Positions 1 through 19,916 of a DNA stretch of 64,000 bases are shown one piece after another (the stretch's first letter is position 1; every line of letters begins with the position of its first letter). The notes beneath the pieces are model-generated. The model was not told where the DNA came from, searched no databases, and saw only the letters and a list, made by a program, of their open reading frames with translations. A program made the translations under genes and the position numbers. The DNA comes from Glandiceps talaboti (Eukaryota; Hemichordata; Enteropneusta; Spengelidae), in NCBI RefSeq assembly GCF_964340395.1, contig NC_135555.1, forward strand, positions 19,720,947 to 19,784,946. The letters run 5' to 3'.

Positions 1-47
1 TATATCTATCTATCTATCTATCTACCTACTTTCCTTTGTCTGACGGT

Positions 48-158
<111 letters not shown>

Positions 159-177
159 CTCTCCCGACCGACTGACC

Positions 178-297
<120 letters not shown>

Positions 298-418
298 GAG
301 CGAGCGAGCGAGCGAGCAGAGCATGCTACGCATCATAGCCCAACAAACACAAATGTCATGTGTAGAATGACTTGCAGTATTAATGACTCTTCAGTGGAGA
401 ATTTCTAGCTCTACTTAC

Positions 419-7307
<6,889 letters not shown>

Positions 7308-7431
7308 CTGTAGATGTTTGAAAAGCCAAATAATGCCATCTTATTGAGAATTCTCAAGATCTAAGTACTCTTGGTTATCTCCATTGTCTTTTGTAACCCT
7401 GTATTCCCATATAATGTAGAGAGAAAGACAT

Positions 7432-7455
7432 ATACATACATACATACATACATAC

Positions 7456-7486
<31 letters not shown>

Positions 7487-7532
7487 CATACATACATACA
7501 TACATACACACACACACGCATACGCACGCACG

Positions 7533-7580
<48 letters not shown>

Positions 7581-7600
7581 TACATACATACATACATACA

Positions 7601-7629
<29 letters not shown>
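7432..7629. repeat. (CATA)n/(CA)n compound microsatellite
   Basis: Blocks of CATA, CA and CGCA, then CATA again. The long Tyr-Val-Cys or His-Thr frames across it are artefacts. Confidence 0.95.
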
Positions 7630-7634
<5 letters not shown>

Positions 7635-8358
7635 AATGAGTATCCTACAATAAACATAATAAGAAAAGATGATCGAAAACGTGACATAAACATAAAAAAC
7701 ATCCATCTCTGTGCACCTGTGGTAAACATGTAGCGATCAATATACATGATATATGTAGGACTTGCTCTATGTTGTCCAACAATTTTAGCATTATAATCAC
7801 TTAACCCAGTGCAGCAAAATGGCTTTGAAAACATATCATCACCCCTCAAAAAAAGTATTATGGCTAGACTGTTGCGTCCTTCTAAGGTTATACCAAATCA
7901 ATCCAACTTTCTGAAAATAACAAAATATACAGTAAAACAAATTCATTGTACTTTCATGCCCCTGCGGTTTCACTTTTCGTATCAGTGGATTATATAATTG
8001 TACACTTTTCAGGAAGGGTTCGGGTTAACTCAGACTGTATCGCTCCGCCCTCACCGGCTCGCTCTATCAAAATAAATATTCATACCTGAATGGGTTAACC
8101 AATGTGTGAGGGCGCCCCGTCACGACGTTACTTACAGACTTACACTCAGACTGATTATTTCCTAATTTACAGCAGAATGTGGGTTGGTGTGGCATTTCAC
8201 CCTTGGAACAAGATTGTTTTAACATACAGATATAAATACTTCAATACCAGCCTAACAATTACAGAGACATAAATTTGGTGAACATACACAAAAAAATGTA
8301 GACTTGAGGGCAGATCTATTAATTTGTCCTCAACTGTATGAGGCACATCTATGAAATT

Positions 8359-8389
<31 letters not shown>

Positions 8390-8932
8390 CGTGTGTGTAT
8401 GTGTGTGTGTACCAAGTGTGTTAGTATGTGTGTGTCTGTGTCCATGTGTGTCTCTGTGTGTATCAGTGTGTGCCCGTCTCTGTGCGTGTTTTTGTGACTG
8501 TGTGTCTGTATCAATTTCTGCTGTAATACTTAGTAATGGGGGCTTCGATTTAAGTTTACACGTAATCCAAGTTCAACCATGTTTCCATGTTGACTAAATT
8601 GAATACATATTATAAAAAGTCGGAGTTATGTCGAGTCAGGACAGGTTGTAAATTACGTGGGTCGAGAGTGACCTTTGACCTCATGACATAGATTAATTTT
8701 TGATATCATAGGGGTCGATTGCGATATCATCCCACTGGAACCCGGAACCAGGTCGTGACTGATATCGACTGGTACAGTTGAGTTAAAGTTGAACGTTACG
8801 TTTATCCACCATTTTGTGTTAATTTTACGGTCTGTTTTGTTAAAATCACAAAATCATGCGATATACCAACCCTTATAATTGAAAAATAACCACGAACATG
8901 TTATTTGGAATTTTTGAACTTTGGACGCCACG
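7630..8932. other. Intergenic region between divergent genes
   Basis: It holds a (GT)n/(GC)n microsatellite at 8358-8420. The stretch 8700-8960 contains three GATATCATC(C)CA(C)TGG-like repeats, the last inside the first coding exon of the CUB-LDLa gene. No gene or clear TATA box was seen. Confidence 0.5.
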
Positions 8933-11095
8933 ATGAAAACGCCGATATCATCCACTGGAACCATACTGTATCAATTTGTATGTATTTTGTTCACATGCCT
9001 GGGTCGTTTGGTCGCTGGTGGTAAGTAGGTCTACTTGTGTTTTAGTCTTCGACTTAAACTACAGATAGCTCAGGATTGTCAATTTTAGCTTCAGAAAATG
9101 TTTAAGTGTGTCAGTTTATGGAAATGTTCACACGTAAAATTGTTGTTGTTTTTTTACCTTACTCCCAAACCAGACAGACTATAGAGTTTCAATAAAGGTG
9201 ACATGATGTTTTTCACATCTCAGATATTATTTTTTGTTACGAATTACATAAACAAAACACATAAACTGACAGCGCGAACGCACATGTAATGTTACATTTT
9301 ATCCCACTATGAACACAAATATAAACACTTGTGTTTGAATCTTCCTTGTTTCATCTGATAGTGATGTTGATTTGTGTTTATAGTGAGATAAAATGTATCA
9401 CTTTATGTGCCTGCTGCCCGCCATCAGTGTCTGTAATTAGTTTTAAGTAATTTGTAACAAAATAACATTGTGTCAGACGATAAAAAATCACCTTGCCGCC
9501 AAATTGAAAGTCTATAGACACTCTGGTTTGGTAGTATACGTTAAACATTAAACAAAATTAAACGAAAATAATGGCTACCCACGACATAATTTATGTATCA
9601 TTCATGTTGAAACATGGGGAAGCGGCTGTCTCGTCTCTACCCCTATTTTTGCGTGTACGAGCTATATTTGGAACATACATTTACATGCTTGTTAACCAGA
9701 AACATTGCAGGTTTTTGAGGTCATGCTATATGCGTATGACTAGCTCAATATAAACACTTGTCGATGGTGTACACTTTAGGCAGTGCACGGTATTTTTTGC
9801 TCGCCCAGAGAATACAATTATGTTTGATGACAAATGATTGAATAATATTATGCAACATTTTACCAGTATGACTATTACTGTTAGTTACATTATAACTTCC
9901 ACAAACATATTTTTTTTAAATTGAAAGCTTTGCTTGGACATACATCACAGACACCCGATGTTATTTTTATATCAGTTTTTTTTTTTTTTTTTACCTAGTA
10001 ATCTGTTTGTGTATGAACTATTTACTTGGCTAACTTCATTCCGGCAAATGCACTGGTATTTTTTCGCGGGTTGTGTATGCAACAGGCCCGGTGGTTATAA
10101 TTTATCGCATTTTTACAGTTTTACGGTGCACACCTCAGGCATGCATATTGTTGTAGCATAAATGAGAAGAAAGCAAGTCGTGAAATATGGTCATTTATTA
10201 ATAATATTAAACTTATGTTGTTTCGAGGAAGACCTCTATAACAACCCAGCAACGGTTCAACGATATATCGAACATAAGGTATCATTGCAAATATATAAAT
10301 GCACCTGTCTTTGGATTTCTATCTATCGTTCTATAAATTATGCCAAGCATATGATCTTTCCATCACAGGAGTCGGTTCTGAATAAGATGCATCCAATTAA
10401 GGTCCTCCTACAAATTGCTTATCGTACACGAGTTGGGGGGAATTATTGTAATTGTCATTGGGAGGGGAAACCGCCATTTCCTCAGTGGGCAAGACTCGGA
10501 GTTGGCGAAGGGACAAATATAAAGGAGTAGAATTTTAACGAAAATGTAATAAAAATGTGAGACGCTTACAACTTGACGTGGTGTACATGTGCCAGTGGCA
10601 CTCATCGGTGTTTGATAATTATTGTTGTTACCGTTGCTATGGGGATGGTGGTTGTTGTTATTGCTGTGGTGGTGGTGGTGGTGGTGGTGGTGGTGGTGGT
10701 GGTGGTGGATTAGAAAGCTAATGACAAATTTCAGGGCAAGTGAAGGCTAGCTCAGTATATATCATCTATTACACCTTTTCATTGTAGGAGAACTGGTTGC
10801 GTTGTGCAATGGAACTGTGTACGTTATGGGTGGCCGTCTTAATTCACAATTATCCAGTAACTATGACGACAATTTAGACTGTATTGTAACTCTCAGACCA
10901 ATAGAGCCGTACCAACGATTACTTTTAAATGTAAGTTCGTCATATATTCATACAAGCTAGTAGTATAATGGGGAAACTTGAAAGAACAAAATAGATCTGC
11001 TGCAATTTTCTGTTAATATCATGGATGATGGGGGATTTTATGTAAGGTGTTGCTTGGTTGGTGATAATTAGAGGTTGTTGTTGTTGTTGTTAACG

Positions 11096-11154
<59 letters not shown>

Positions 11155-11210
11155 GGTGGTGGTGGTGCTGGTGCTGGTGCTGGTGCTGGTGATAGTGGTG
11201 CTGGTTCAGG

Positions 11211-11306
<96 letters not shown>

Positions 11307-14053
11307 GGTACCGGTGCTGCTGATGTCGGTGGTGGTGGTGGTGGCGGGCGGTGGTGGTGGTGGTGGTGGTGGTTAAAGTGGAACAACATGATAGAGCACT
11401 GCATCGACACAAGTCTTCTTTTTGTCGCGGTTCTAGTTTTGTTGCAATCTGGCTCTCTTCATCTGCACAAATTTCCAATTAAGAATTCCGGCGTCTACAA
11501 TTTCAGTTTTAATAACACGATTTTGTTACATGATGAGTCAATATAGACATTTTGCAGTATAGTATTTTGTGTAAGTTTAGCATTTTAGTTATTGAGCCAA
11601 CTGCGTGTTCACAAATCTATTAACGTTGAAGTTACCGATTGCGATTTATGTTTTCTAACTTCTGCTTTTTATAGTTTGACTGGATAGATTTTGAAAAATA
11701 TGAGAATGGTTGCGTTGACTACTTAGAAATTTACGATGGTGCTGATACATCAATGCGACCAATACAAAGGTTTTGTGGTAATTATGTACCCTTTGATGTC
11801 GTATCATCGTCCGACAGCATAACGTTGAGACTCGTCAGTGATGCTACCAAAACAGGGAAGGGGTTTAGTATTGTTTATTCAGCATTTTACGACGGTAAGT
11901 TGATGATTATACCTAGTTTACGATTGTAAGTAAGGTGGTAAGTTTGTGGTAATTCATCGTGTTTCAATGGTAAGTTTGTGATTATATCCAGTATTATGGT
12001 TAGTTTGGGGTAACACATAGCTTTTCAATCGTAAGTGTGTGGTAATGCCAAGTTTTTCAATGGTAAGTTTGTGATTATAACTATTTTTCCAATGGTAAGT
12101 TAGTGATCATACACAAATTTTCAATGGTAAGTTAGTGCTAATACATGCTTTTCCAACGGTAAGATAGTGGTAATGCATATATTTTCAATCGTAAGTTTAT
12201 GGTAACATCGAGTTTTCCAGTGGTAAGTTTGTGGTAATATCCAGTTTTTTCAATGGTAAGTTAGTGGTAATACCTATATGTCCAATGGTAAGTTAGTGGT
12301 AATAAACAGTTTTTCAATTAAGTCAGTGGCAATACCTAGATATTTTCAATGGTAAGTTAGGAGTAATACGTACTTTTTCAAAGGTAAGTTAGTGGTAATA
12401 CGTAGTTTTTCAATGGTAAGTCAGTGGTAATACATAGTTTTTCAATGGTAAGTCAGTGGTAATGCATACATTTTCAATGGTAAGTTAGTGGTAATGCATA
12501 GTTTTTCAATGGTAAGTTAGTGGTAATACCTATATTTTCAATGGTAAATTTGTGGCAACACCCAGTTTTCCAGTGGTAAGTTTGTGGTAATACCCAGTTT
12601 TTCAATGGTAAGTTAATGGTAATACCTATATGTTCAATGGTAAGTTAGTGGTAATAAATAGTTTTTCAATTACGTTAGTAGTAATACCTAGATATTGTCA
12701 ATGGTAAGTTAGTAGTAATACATAGATTTTCAATGGTAAGTTAGGAGTAATACATACTTTTCCAAAGGTAAGTTAGTGGTATTACGTAGTTTTTCAATTG
12801 TAGGTTAGTGGTAATACAATAGTTTTGCAATGGTAAGTTAGTGGAAAAACTGTGCTACGTTAGTGGTAATACATAGCTTATCAATTGTAAGTTAGTGGTA
12901 ATACATAGTTATTCAATGGTAAGTTAGTGGTAATACATAGTTTTTCAAATGGTAAGTTTTACAGTAGTACAGATATACATTTAATTTCTACTCATATTTT
13001 TGCAGGTATCTCACAATCATGTAACAGTATAGACCATTTCAAGTGCAACAATGATCGATGTGTTAATGGAACTTTCCGTTGTAACGATGTAGACAACTGT
13101 GGCGATCTGTCTGATGAGTGGTACTGTCCTGGTACGTTCCATTGACATATACTCCTTTATGCATCCATAATCATTCCGTAAAGCTGTTGCACTTTAACTA
13201 AGTCATTTCTCTTTGAAAACTGTTGCTTGGCAAAATTCACAGTTCATTTTAGTGGGTTAAGGATATGTTCTTATTCATTCGGTTTTTGTGTTTTAATGTT
13301 AGTTAAATACTTCCACTCCCAAAAATGTATTATAGCAATATGGTTTTTTTTAAAAACTGGATCAAATTTAAATCTACTGTATAAAAATTAGCATTTGGGA
13401 TAAATTTCAAAGTTCTTCACTATCTTCAAACGTTTTGTCATATGCTTGTTCCTAGCTATATTCCTCTATAATAAAATAAATTTGGCGTTCACCATCTTGT
13501 TTTCAAGAAAATCGACAAGCTTTCATTTTCAAATAGAGCTGCCATATTGGATCCTAACTAAAATGACTAAATTTGATATCATCTTGAACTCTATTTCAAA
13601 AATTTGCATGGTGACCACAGCTTTTTAAAATTGATTTTGACTGAGAATAGGTTGAAATGTTCTTGAACAAAGTAACGATAAAATTGTAAAGGAGATTATT
13701 TCCGAAATGCATTCTACATTGAAGTAAAGAATTTAGTTTATATGTTATATTCCATAGGTTCATTGATACCGCTGGATAGTCGTGATCTTTTATTGGTCAT
13801 CAACGGGGGCATTCTTGCCATTTGCTTGTTTTTGATGTTTTGGTGTTGTCTCTATTATTACTGCATCCGACGTCAAGGCAACAGAAAACCGACTCCTGGA
13901 CCAGGCAATGACTATCTACAACTCCGGAAAAGAAGGAAACAAAGTACAAAAGACTATGTAATGTACGCACACTCAACAACACCCAATATGACTCACGTGG
14001 TTGAGATGCCGGCGTGCTCAAATAGACTTCCTGGGATAAGGCATTCGATTTGA
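8933..14053 (+). CDS. CUB-LDLa single-pass membrane protein, complete
   Basis: Five exons: 8933-9020, 10788-10930, 11675-11894, 13006-13131 and 13758-14053 (stop TGA). The phases fit throughout (1, 0, 1, 1) and give 290 residues. Residues 1-29 form a signal peptide ending LGRLVAG. A CUB domain spans about 36-149, with cysteines 36, 61, 90 and 111 and the typical DYLEIYDG segment. An LDL receptor class A module follows, with six cysteines (156, 164, 169, 176, 182, 191) and the calcium-binding acidic end DNCGDLSDEWYC. Residues 203-228 are a transmembrane helix followed by RR. The cytoplasmic tail is about 60 residues, basic, with tyrosines in NDYLQL and KDYVMY. It should sit in the plasma membrane with CUB-LDLa outside, as in LRP12 or NETO relatives but with one domain of each. 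The ligand is unknown. The third intron is a donor-like minisatellite. Confidence 0.88.
9160..9540. repeat. Imperfect foldback MITE in the first intron of the CUB-LDLa gene
   Basis: Outer ends 'ccaaaccagacagactatagag' and 'ctatagacactctggtttgg' are inverted. Inner blocks 'attttatcccactatgaacac' and 'gtttatagtgagataaaatg' are inverted too. It is related to 6690-7030. Confidence 0.65.
10665..10709. repeat. (GGT)n microsatellite
   Basis: A GGT trinucleotide tract of about 45 bp in an intron of the CUB-LDLa gene. Confidence 0.95.
11071..11375. repeat. Compound trinucleotide array (GTT, GGT/GCT, GAT, GCT, GGT)
   Basis: About 300 bp of successive trinucleotide blocks in an intron. The poly-Leu, poly-Met and poly-His frames across it are artefacts. 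Confidence 0.95.
11895..12957 (+). repeat. Minisatellite of splice-donor-like units filling an intron
   Basis: About 35 imperfect units of roughly 30 bp, consensus near AATGGTAAGTTAGTGG plus 'taatacatagtttttc'. It begins at the genuine donor of exon 11675-11894 (GACG then GTAAGT). Most units retain GGTAAG, so the intron has dozens of potential 5' splice sites. The array ends about 50 bp before the next acceptor at 13005. Confidence 0.92.
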
Positions 14054-14504
14054 ATAGTAACGGCTTTTCAGTACAAGTAGTCAAGTAACGAACAATCATG
14101 TTTTGTCCAAAATTGTATGTACCATGTACAAATATTAACAAACGTCCACACATACCAAATCCATTACGAAAATCACCAGCTGCTCATTGTTGTGATGGAC
14201 TTTCAAAGAGGAGTCGCTATGTTGTTCATATATTTGACAATATCCCCATACCACCCCATGAAGTTATATGGACTACTAGGGGGTTTACATACCCCATGAT
14301 TCGCCTTTAGAAATTTCATTTTTTTTCAGTCTCGTCCCTTAGGATTTACTTCGAGTGTTTTCGAATATTTCCGGGGTACCTCGGCCACGCAATAGCGTGA
14401 CGTCACAGAGGGACTTGTTCAAGAGCCAACAGGTGACAAAAAACCCATCAATCCTTAACTCATATACTTATATCATAAATGATGTGATTGGCATTTTTTC
14501 AATG

Positions 14505-14510
14505 AATAAA
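14505..14510 (+). promoter_or_regulatory. Possible polyadenylation signal AATAAA of the CUB-LDLa gene
   Basis: The first good AATAAA on the plus strand after the stop at 14053, giving a 3' UTR of about 450 bp. It is a hexamer match only. Confidence 0.4.
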
Positions 14511-15321
14511 CAGAAGTCTTATTTCAGTATTTCATGAAGTACCCTCAGTTTCAATTGTCTTCCCAAACCTGAGCGACCACGAGTGTACTTTATCATTCAG
14601 CAAGTAAATTTTTACCTGTTTGTCCATTAGTTCAATATACATGCATTTGTGTTGTTATGTCTATTTTGTACTGTTCCCTTACATCCACCTGTCAGAGTAC
14701 TGAAGGCATTTTTCAATGACTCTATCAGTTTTGCTTTTTTGTTGAGATGTTTTAGGGTCTCAATGGAAAGAAGTGTTTAAATTAGTACCGTATTTGAGCA
14801 ATGCTAAGTCAATAAGAGGACAAGTATGTTTTACAAACATCAAATATAACTGCCATATTGTGTGACTAATCAAAATTTTGTTTTTGAACTTGAAAATTGA
14901 TCAGTTGTTTTCAGCAAATTCGATATGGTCACCACACAATTAACCAATTCGTTTTCCCTTTACAAACTTTGAAGTACCCCATATGGTACATGCGTATCAA
15001 TCGAATCGCTGGTTTTAGCAGCATGGACCCTTCGGTGTCCATGAGTCTTGTAAAGAAATTACATGTATATATACTGGACAAATGGATGGGCCAATTAAAT
15101 TACTGTTTGCAAACCTATAGGCTAATGCTGCAAAGTTGGAAGTAAATCTATCGGCTCGATATTAAGAAGCAGATCAAAATAACAGCCATGGCACGTGATG
15201 AGTTAGTTCACAAAGCTAATTTGTTGCATCAGATTATATGTGGTTAAACAAGGCTGTGAATTTTAGAAGTTTCCATGCAAGACTGGTAGCTCATGACGTA
15301 AAACAGCAGAAGACAAAACAA
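14511..15321. other. Intergenic, nothing recognised
   Basis: AT-rich sequence with short random frames only. I saw no domain, RNA gene or repeat. Confidence 0.4.
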
Positions 15322-15455
15322 AAAACAAACAAACAAACCAACAAACAAACAAACCAATAAATAAACAAACAAACAAACAAACAAACAAACAAACAAACAA
15401 ACAAACAAACAAACAAACAAACAAACAAACAAACAAACAAACAAACAAACAAACG
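15322..15455. repeat. (CAAA)n microsatellite
   Basis: A CAAA tetranucleotide tract of about 130 bp. The Phe-Val-Cys-Leu frames on the minus strand are artefacts. Confidence 0.95.
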
Positions 15456-15665
15456 AGGTCAAATAGAAATAGGTTCAGGAAAGGTTAAGAGGTGCCACGC
15501 TCCTAAGAGAGTCTTCAGCAATTACAACTGGGGAAATCAAGCCCGGTTTGTTGCATAAAATATGACCTCCTCTGGCTTCAATGAGCTAAAAAATGGCACT
15601 CCCTCAATTTCCCTTCACTAAAACATGGCCCTCAACTGTTCATTCAAAAACACAGTTTAATCTCG

Positions 15666-15760
15666 CTCTGTGTGGTGTGGTGGGTTAGAGCTCAGGATCA
15701 GCATTCGTGAAGTCATGGCTTCGAATCCCAGTGGAGACAGGGGATTTTTCTTTGACCTCA
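15666..15760 (+). mobile_element. tRNA-derived SINE head
   Basis: TGTGGTGGGTTAGAGC resembles a pol III A box, and GGCTTCGAATCCC, 32 nt further on, matches a B box with one change. The layout is that of a tRNA-derived SINE head. The body may continue to about 15900, but I cannot define its end or a target duplication. Confidence 0.55.
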
Positions 15761-15899
15761 AACAGAGGTTAGGTTTTCTACAGAATCGATGGGTATGCTG
15801 TCCCACTCACAATACGACTTTGAATTTGAGTCACGTAGTCCCAAACTTGAGTAGGTATCTGTAGAATGAGTGGTTGCATTTATGTTTGTGTTGGTCGAC

Positions 15900-16671
15900 A
15901 TAAAAACAAATTTCCGCACTAAAAACATATGTAAATTAGAAACCATGGTTATAATGTTGTCTAAAAAAGTTCTCAAAATCAATGCTACCACATTGGTAGT
16001 TTTAAAGGCACTTGTTGTTTTCCATTACTATTACCACAGTGAACATGTGTGAAGGCAGTGTTGGATCTCATTGGCTGACCTGAAGCCCACAACTCCCAAA
16101 GATGAGCACACTCCCAAAATTGAAGGGACAGTGTCAACATTTCCATTTCAACACTATTCCCCGGCCCTCTCCCTGTATATGTAATTACTGAAGGTTTCCC
16201 AGAGCTTATCTTAGCAAGCAAAATTTGACAATCTTTACATTCTCTATTTAAGAAAAATTGCACGTAGCAGGTCAGTGCTACTGGGCTTGCTTTGTTTTCT
16301 AAGCATACAAAATGCAGCTCCGACGAAATTAGACTTCTGTTCTCCTTTCAAGGACCCGGGTTGCTATCCAGATTCTCTTATGAGTGTTTTTGTTATCAGT
16401 GGAACCATAAGGTGTATATCGGATTTTTCCTTTGTTTTGAAACAATTTTACCACACACCTCTGCCAGATCTAGACTCAGACCACTATAGAGAATAAAATG
16501 GCCTGAGATCTAGACAACTGTTTTTCACACTTGAATGTTAATCGTAATAAGACGGGTCTTTAAGTGTTTCACTCCTCAGTATTCTCTTAAACGTATGGTA
16601 CGTACACGTCAATAATTAGAAATGTCTGAAGAACTCGAGTATTCACCCTCAGTACGGGAAGACTAACGTAC
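15900..16671. other. Intergenic or intronic, nothing recognised
   Basis: Several short frames exist on both strands without motifs. If the signal-peptide exon at 16672-16787 is real, its intron begins here on the minus strand. Confidence 0.35.
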
Positions 16672-16787
16672 CTGATTAAGTGGCTACATTTCACTGTCCC
16701 ACTTGTTGCACGGTTAGGTAGAAATACCAAACACGATATAACGACGACGGTGACAAACATGAACGAGAATCTCTGTTTACGAGCCAT
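16672..16787 (-). CDS. Candidate first exon encoding a signal peptide
   Basis: From the ATG at 16787 the frame reads MARKQRFSFMFVTVVVISCL and then VFLPNRATSG: a basic start, a hydrophobic core and small residues at a plausible cleavage site. After TVKCSHLI a canonical donor (CAG then GTACGT) follows, in phase 2. The rest of the gene should lie at lower coordinates, but I could not find a convincing second exon. Chance hydrophobic frames of this length occur, so the call is tentative. Confidence 0.35.
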
Positions 16788-17155
16788 ACTCGACAAGAAC
16801 CACACAACGCACTGGAGGTGTTTACCGTACTTGTTCTATATTCTCATTTCACCCTACATACTAAATAATAATAAAGTCAGTGCACGTAGAGTTTTTTTCA
16901 GAACAAACATAGAATGAGTGTTTGTCTTATGAACTTTGTTACTCCGTCCATATATCACGCCGTGTTGTTGAGTCGTAAACTGACAGGTATAAGGGCCAGT
17001 CATTGTAACTGGGAGAGGTCGGTCTTGTGATTCTGACCAGGGGTTTGCTCAAACTGATCACCTCCAGCTTCGATGACCAAAGCCAACAACGTGCCCCCAT
17101 CCCATACATATTTTTGACATCACTTATATGTGGAAAGTATACGTACGTTACTAAT

Positions 17156-17160
<5 letters not shown>

Positions 17161-17203
<43 letters not shown>
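17161..17203. repeat. (GT)n microsatellite
   Basis: A pure GT array of about 43 bp. Confidence 0.95.
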
Positions 17204-17204
<1 letters not shown>

Positions 17205-18087
17205 ATTGAGATTGATGAGATATTGGCATTACTCAATTTTTTCCTCTGACCCCAGGCTGTAAATAGTGACGACTCCCTAATAATATCCAAGTATGTACAA
17301 TTAGTATGTGATAGTTAGTAGTGGTGTTTGTTAAGGCGTCGGTATGATATTTTTCAAAGGAAGATTATTTGATCGCATATATAAATGTTATTTTCGCCAA
17401 AGATGACAGTTTATCAATATTGATTATAAATTGTTTGATTAATGAATGATTTTGAATATAATCGATATTTTACTACAACGACATCGTCGCTATTTGCCAT
17501 CGATAGGTCTGAAAGGTTGAATTTTGGTCAAAACATTATATCTAGAAACCTTCTTGCACGAGGCTGAAATTGGGTGTAGATTGGGTCTAAAGTAGACTAT
17601 AACATTCGTCGCTGGGGGCGCCTTTATCATCTCGTCCCATTCTCAATCCCAGTGATAAGACGAGTGTCCACAACGGCCGATCTTTCAGTATAGTCTAGCT
17701 GCTGTAGGCGTTATTCTTCAGATGTTGTTCAAGACGTTGACACAACTGGCCCTAGCAACCATGACAACGCCCTTAGCAACAAATAGTCATAAATGTCAGA
17801 ATATTTTGTAACGATAATAACATGACTATTGAGTGGAAGATAAAATAATCATGATAAATAAAAATGGTCCATGACCGATCGCGCCCACCCTATTTCACAT
17901 ATGTTATAGGTTGGCCGCGATCAGTCACAGACCAATAACAGTGGTTTAGCTCTACTTGACAGCCATACTACTGAATTGTGACAATATATTAATATTAGAA
18001 ATATAAATTTAAAAGGAAAAACCTTAAATTTATACATTAAAAAATATTGAAAATAAAGTGACAGTAAAAAGACAACCATAGTCGACT
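17204..18087. other. Intergenic, nothing recognised
   Basis: No frame, RNA gene or repeat could be supported here. Confidence 0.4.
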
Positions 18088-19916
18088 ACAAATGACGAAG
18101 ATAATATTTCAATTTTAGATTTACGTTGAAAAAAACACAATTTTCGAACTACGAAGAAAATGGATTTGACATAGCATTTTGCTATTATAACTGGAAAATT
18201 CATTATGTCATTAGTGGAGGCGTTTACTGATATGAGCGCATCTATTACTCATTGCATTCTTGACTATAACATAAAAGTGATGGGGTAATACAAGCAGTAA
18301 GTTATCGGCTGTATATACATCTGGATGGAAGAGCAACTCAAGACTCCTGTGATGAATTTTATTCTAGATGTAACAGGCAATAATAAAAGTAGGCGGAAAT
18401 TACTATAATAACGAGGAGCGGAGCGACCGAGTGGGGGCTGGGTCCAGGATTGGGACCGGAGTGTCTCCCTCCCACCATTTTAAAATCTTATGACCAATAG
18501 TATGCGCTCTACGTAGTGTTATATTGCGTCATCAACGTGTTAAACTGATTAAAAAATACGCACTTCTGATCACTTTGATTTCCACCATTCAAGAGGGACA
18601 TTCAATCATTCATTTCCTCCCAACACTTTAAGCATGGGTTGGATTCCCGGCCGACCCCCGCCCCAGAGATACATTGCATCGAGTCACTTCCTTCTATTTT
18701 TAGTTAAGTACATGTACGGTAATTGACAACACAGTGGTGTACTAGGATCATCATTACTATGGCTCGAGGGCACGGTACGTGATAAGTCCTTCAAACATCG
18801 AACAATTACTGTACACTTTTTTGGTGTTATTTTGTCTTTAATAGGTACGAATTTTCGGATTACAATGAAAATAAAAGCCGACCTCTGAATTACGATGTTA
18901 CGTGCTTTATTGTAACGTTTTATTTTTTTATATACGAAAAAATGTTTTTGTTAGGTACATTAATTCACTCGTAATATTGTACACCGTGAACAGCATCACC
19001 TTTCGAGAAATAATTTTTTGTAGCTGTACTTACGATAAATCAAATCAAATTGACTTTTGGGTCCACACCTAAAAATTAGCACCCTCAACGGCAATTACAA
19101 TTTCAACCTGTTTTTGTAATACTTATGATGGAAATAATCAACTACTGATAAACATGTACGGCGTCTAATTATTGGCATTTTAACAATTTACAGTGAATAT
19201 GTCACAGTGTGGTTGTCTGATCGAAAAATTATATAGTTTTAACTTGAACATGGCGACAAGACAAGATTTAAACTTGCCATTTACACTAGCTACTATAACA
19301 TTGACCCTACGCCGATATACAGTGTCTTTTTTTATAATTAATTGACCAAATTTTTAGTGAAACAGTTAGTGCAGGTTTAAAATTCATTACAATACTGTAA
19401 ATTTCATTTCCTATTTTTCCCCCTTCAAGGTAATTTTTAAGTGGTTCTGATCAGTTCAAGTACGCCAACCTACAAATACTTGAATCACGATTTCAGTTCC
19501 ACAAAATAACACATGTGGAGTACACATTTTGTACTTCTTCCTATACCGTCTGTGTTGCGACTCTTTGTAATTCACAGAAATTGTCTGAAGTAAATAATTA
19601 TTTTGAGGCTTGCCTTGCTAGTCTACGAAAGCGGAAGTCGGAAGTTGGAAGTCGGAAGTCTGAGTCGCTCTTCCATCCATATGTATATACAGCCGATAAC
19701 TTACTGCTTGTATTACCCCATCACTTTTATGTTATAGTCATGAATGCAATGAGTAATAGATGCGCTCATATCAGTAAACGACTCCACTAATGACATAATG
19801 AATATTCCAATTGTAATTGCAAAATGCAATGTCAAATCCATTTTCTTCGTAGTTCGAAAATTGTATTTTATTACGTAAATCTAAAATTGAAATATTATCT
19901 TCGTCATTTGTAGTTT
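18088..19916. mobile_element. Non-autonomous DNA element with ~250-bp terminal inverted repeats
   Basis: About 18088-18345 is inverted relative to about 19660-19916, with high identity. The outer ends read CTACAAATGACGAAGATAAT inward from each side. Inner landmarks are 'acataaaagtgatggggtaat' and 'cggctgtatatacat'. The 1.3-kb interior has no transposase-like frame. No clear target duplication was found at the ends. Confidence 0.7.
19020..19400 (+). repeat. Dispersed repeat, second copy at 59290-59660
   Basis: Diverged but collinear with 59290-59660. Shared blocks include 'ttttgggtcc.cac', 'caactactgat.aacatgta', 'gtctaatta', 'tctgatcgaaaaat' and 'ataattaattgaccaa'. It lies within the long-inverted-repeat element. 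The class is unknown. Confidence 0.6.

Noticed and set aside
10162-10530. 122-codon frame in the first intron of the CUB-LDLa gene
   Set aside because: No splice sites or domain support, and the protein is low in recognisable features.
11895-12957. CRISPR-like array
   Set aside because: Units are contiguous degenerate tandem repeats without spacers, inside an intron of a eukaryotic gene.
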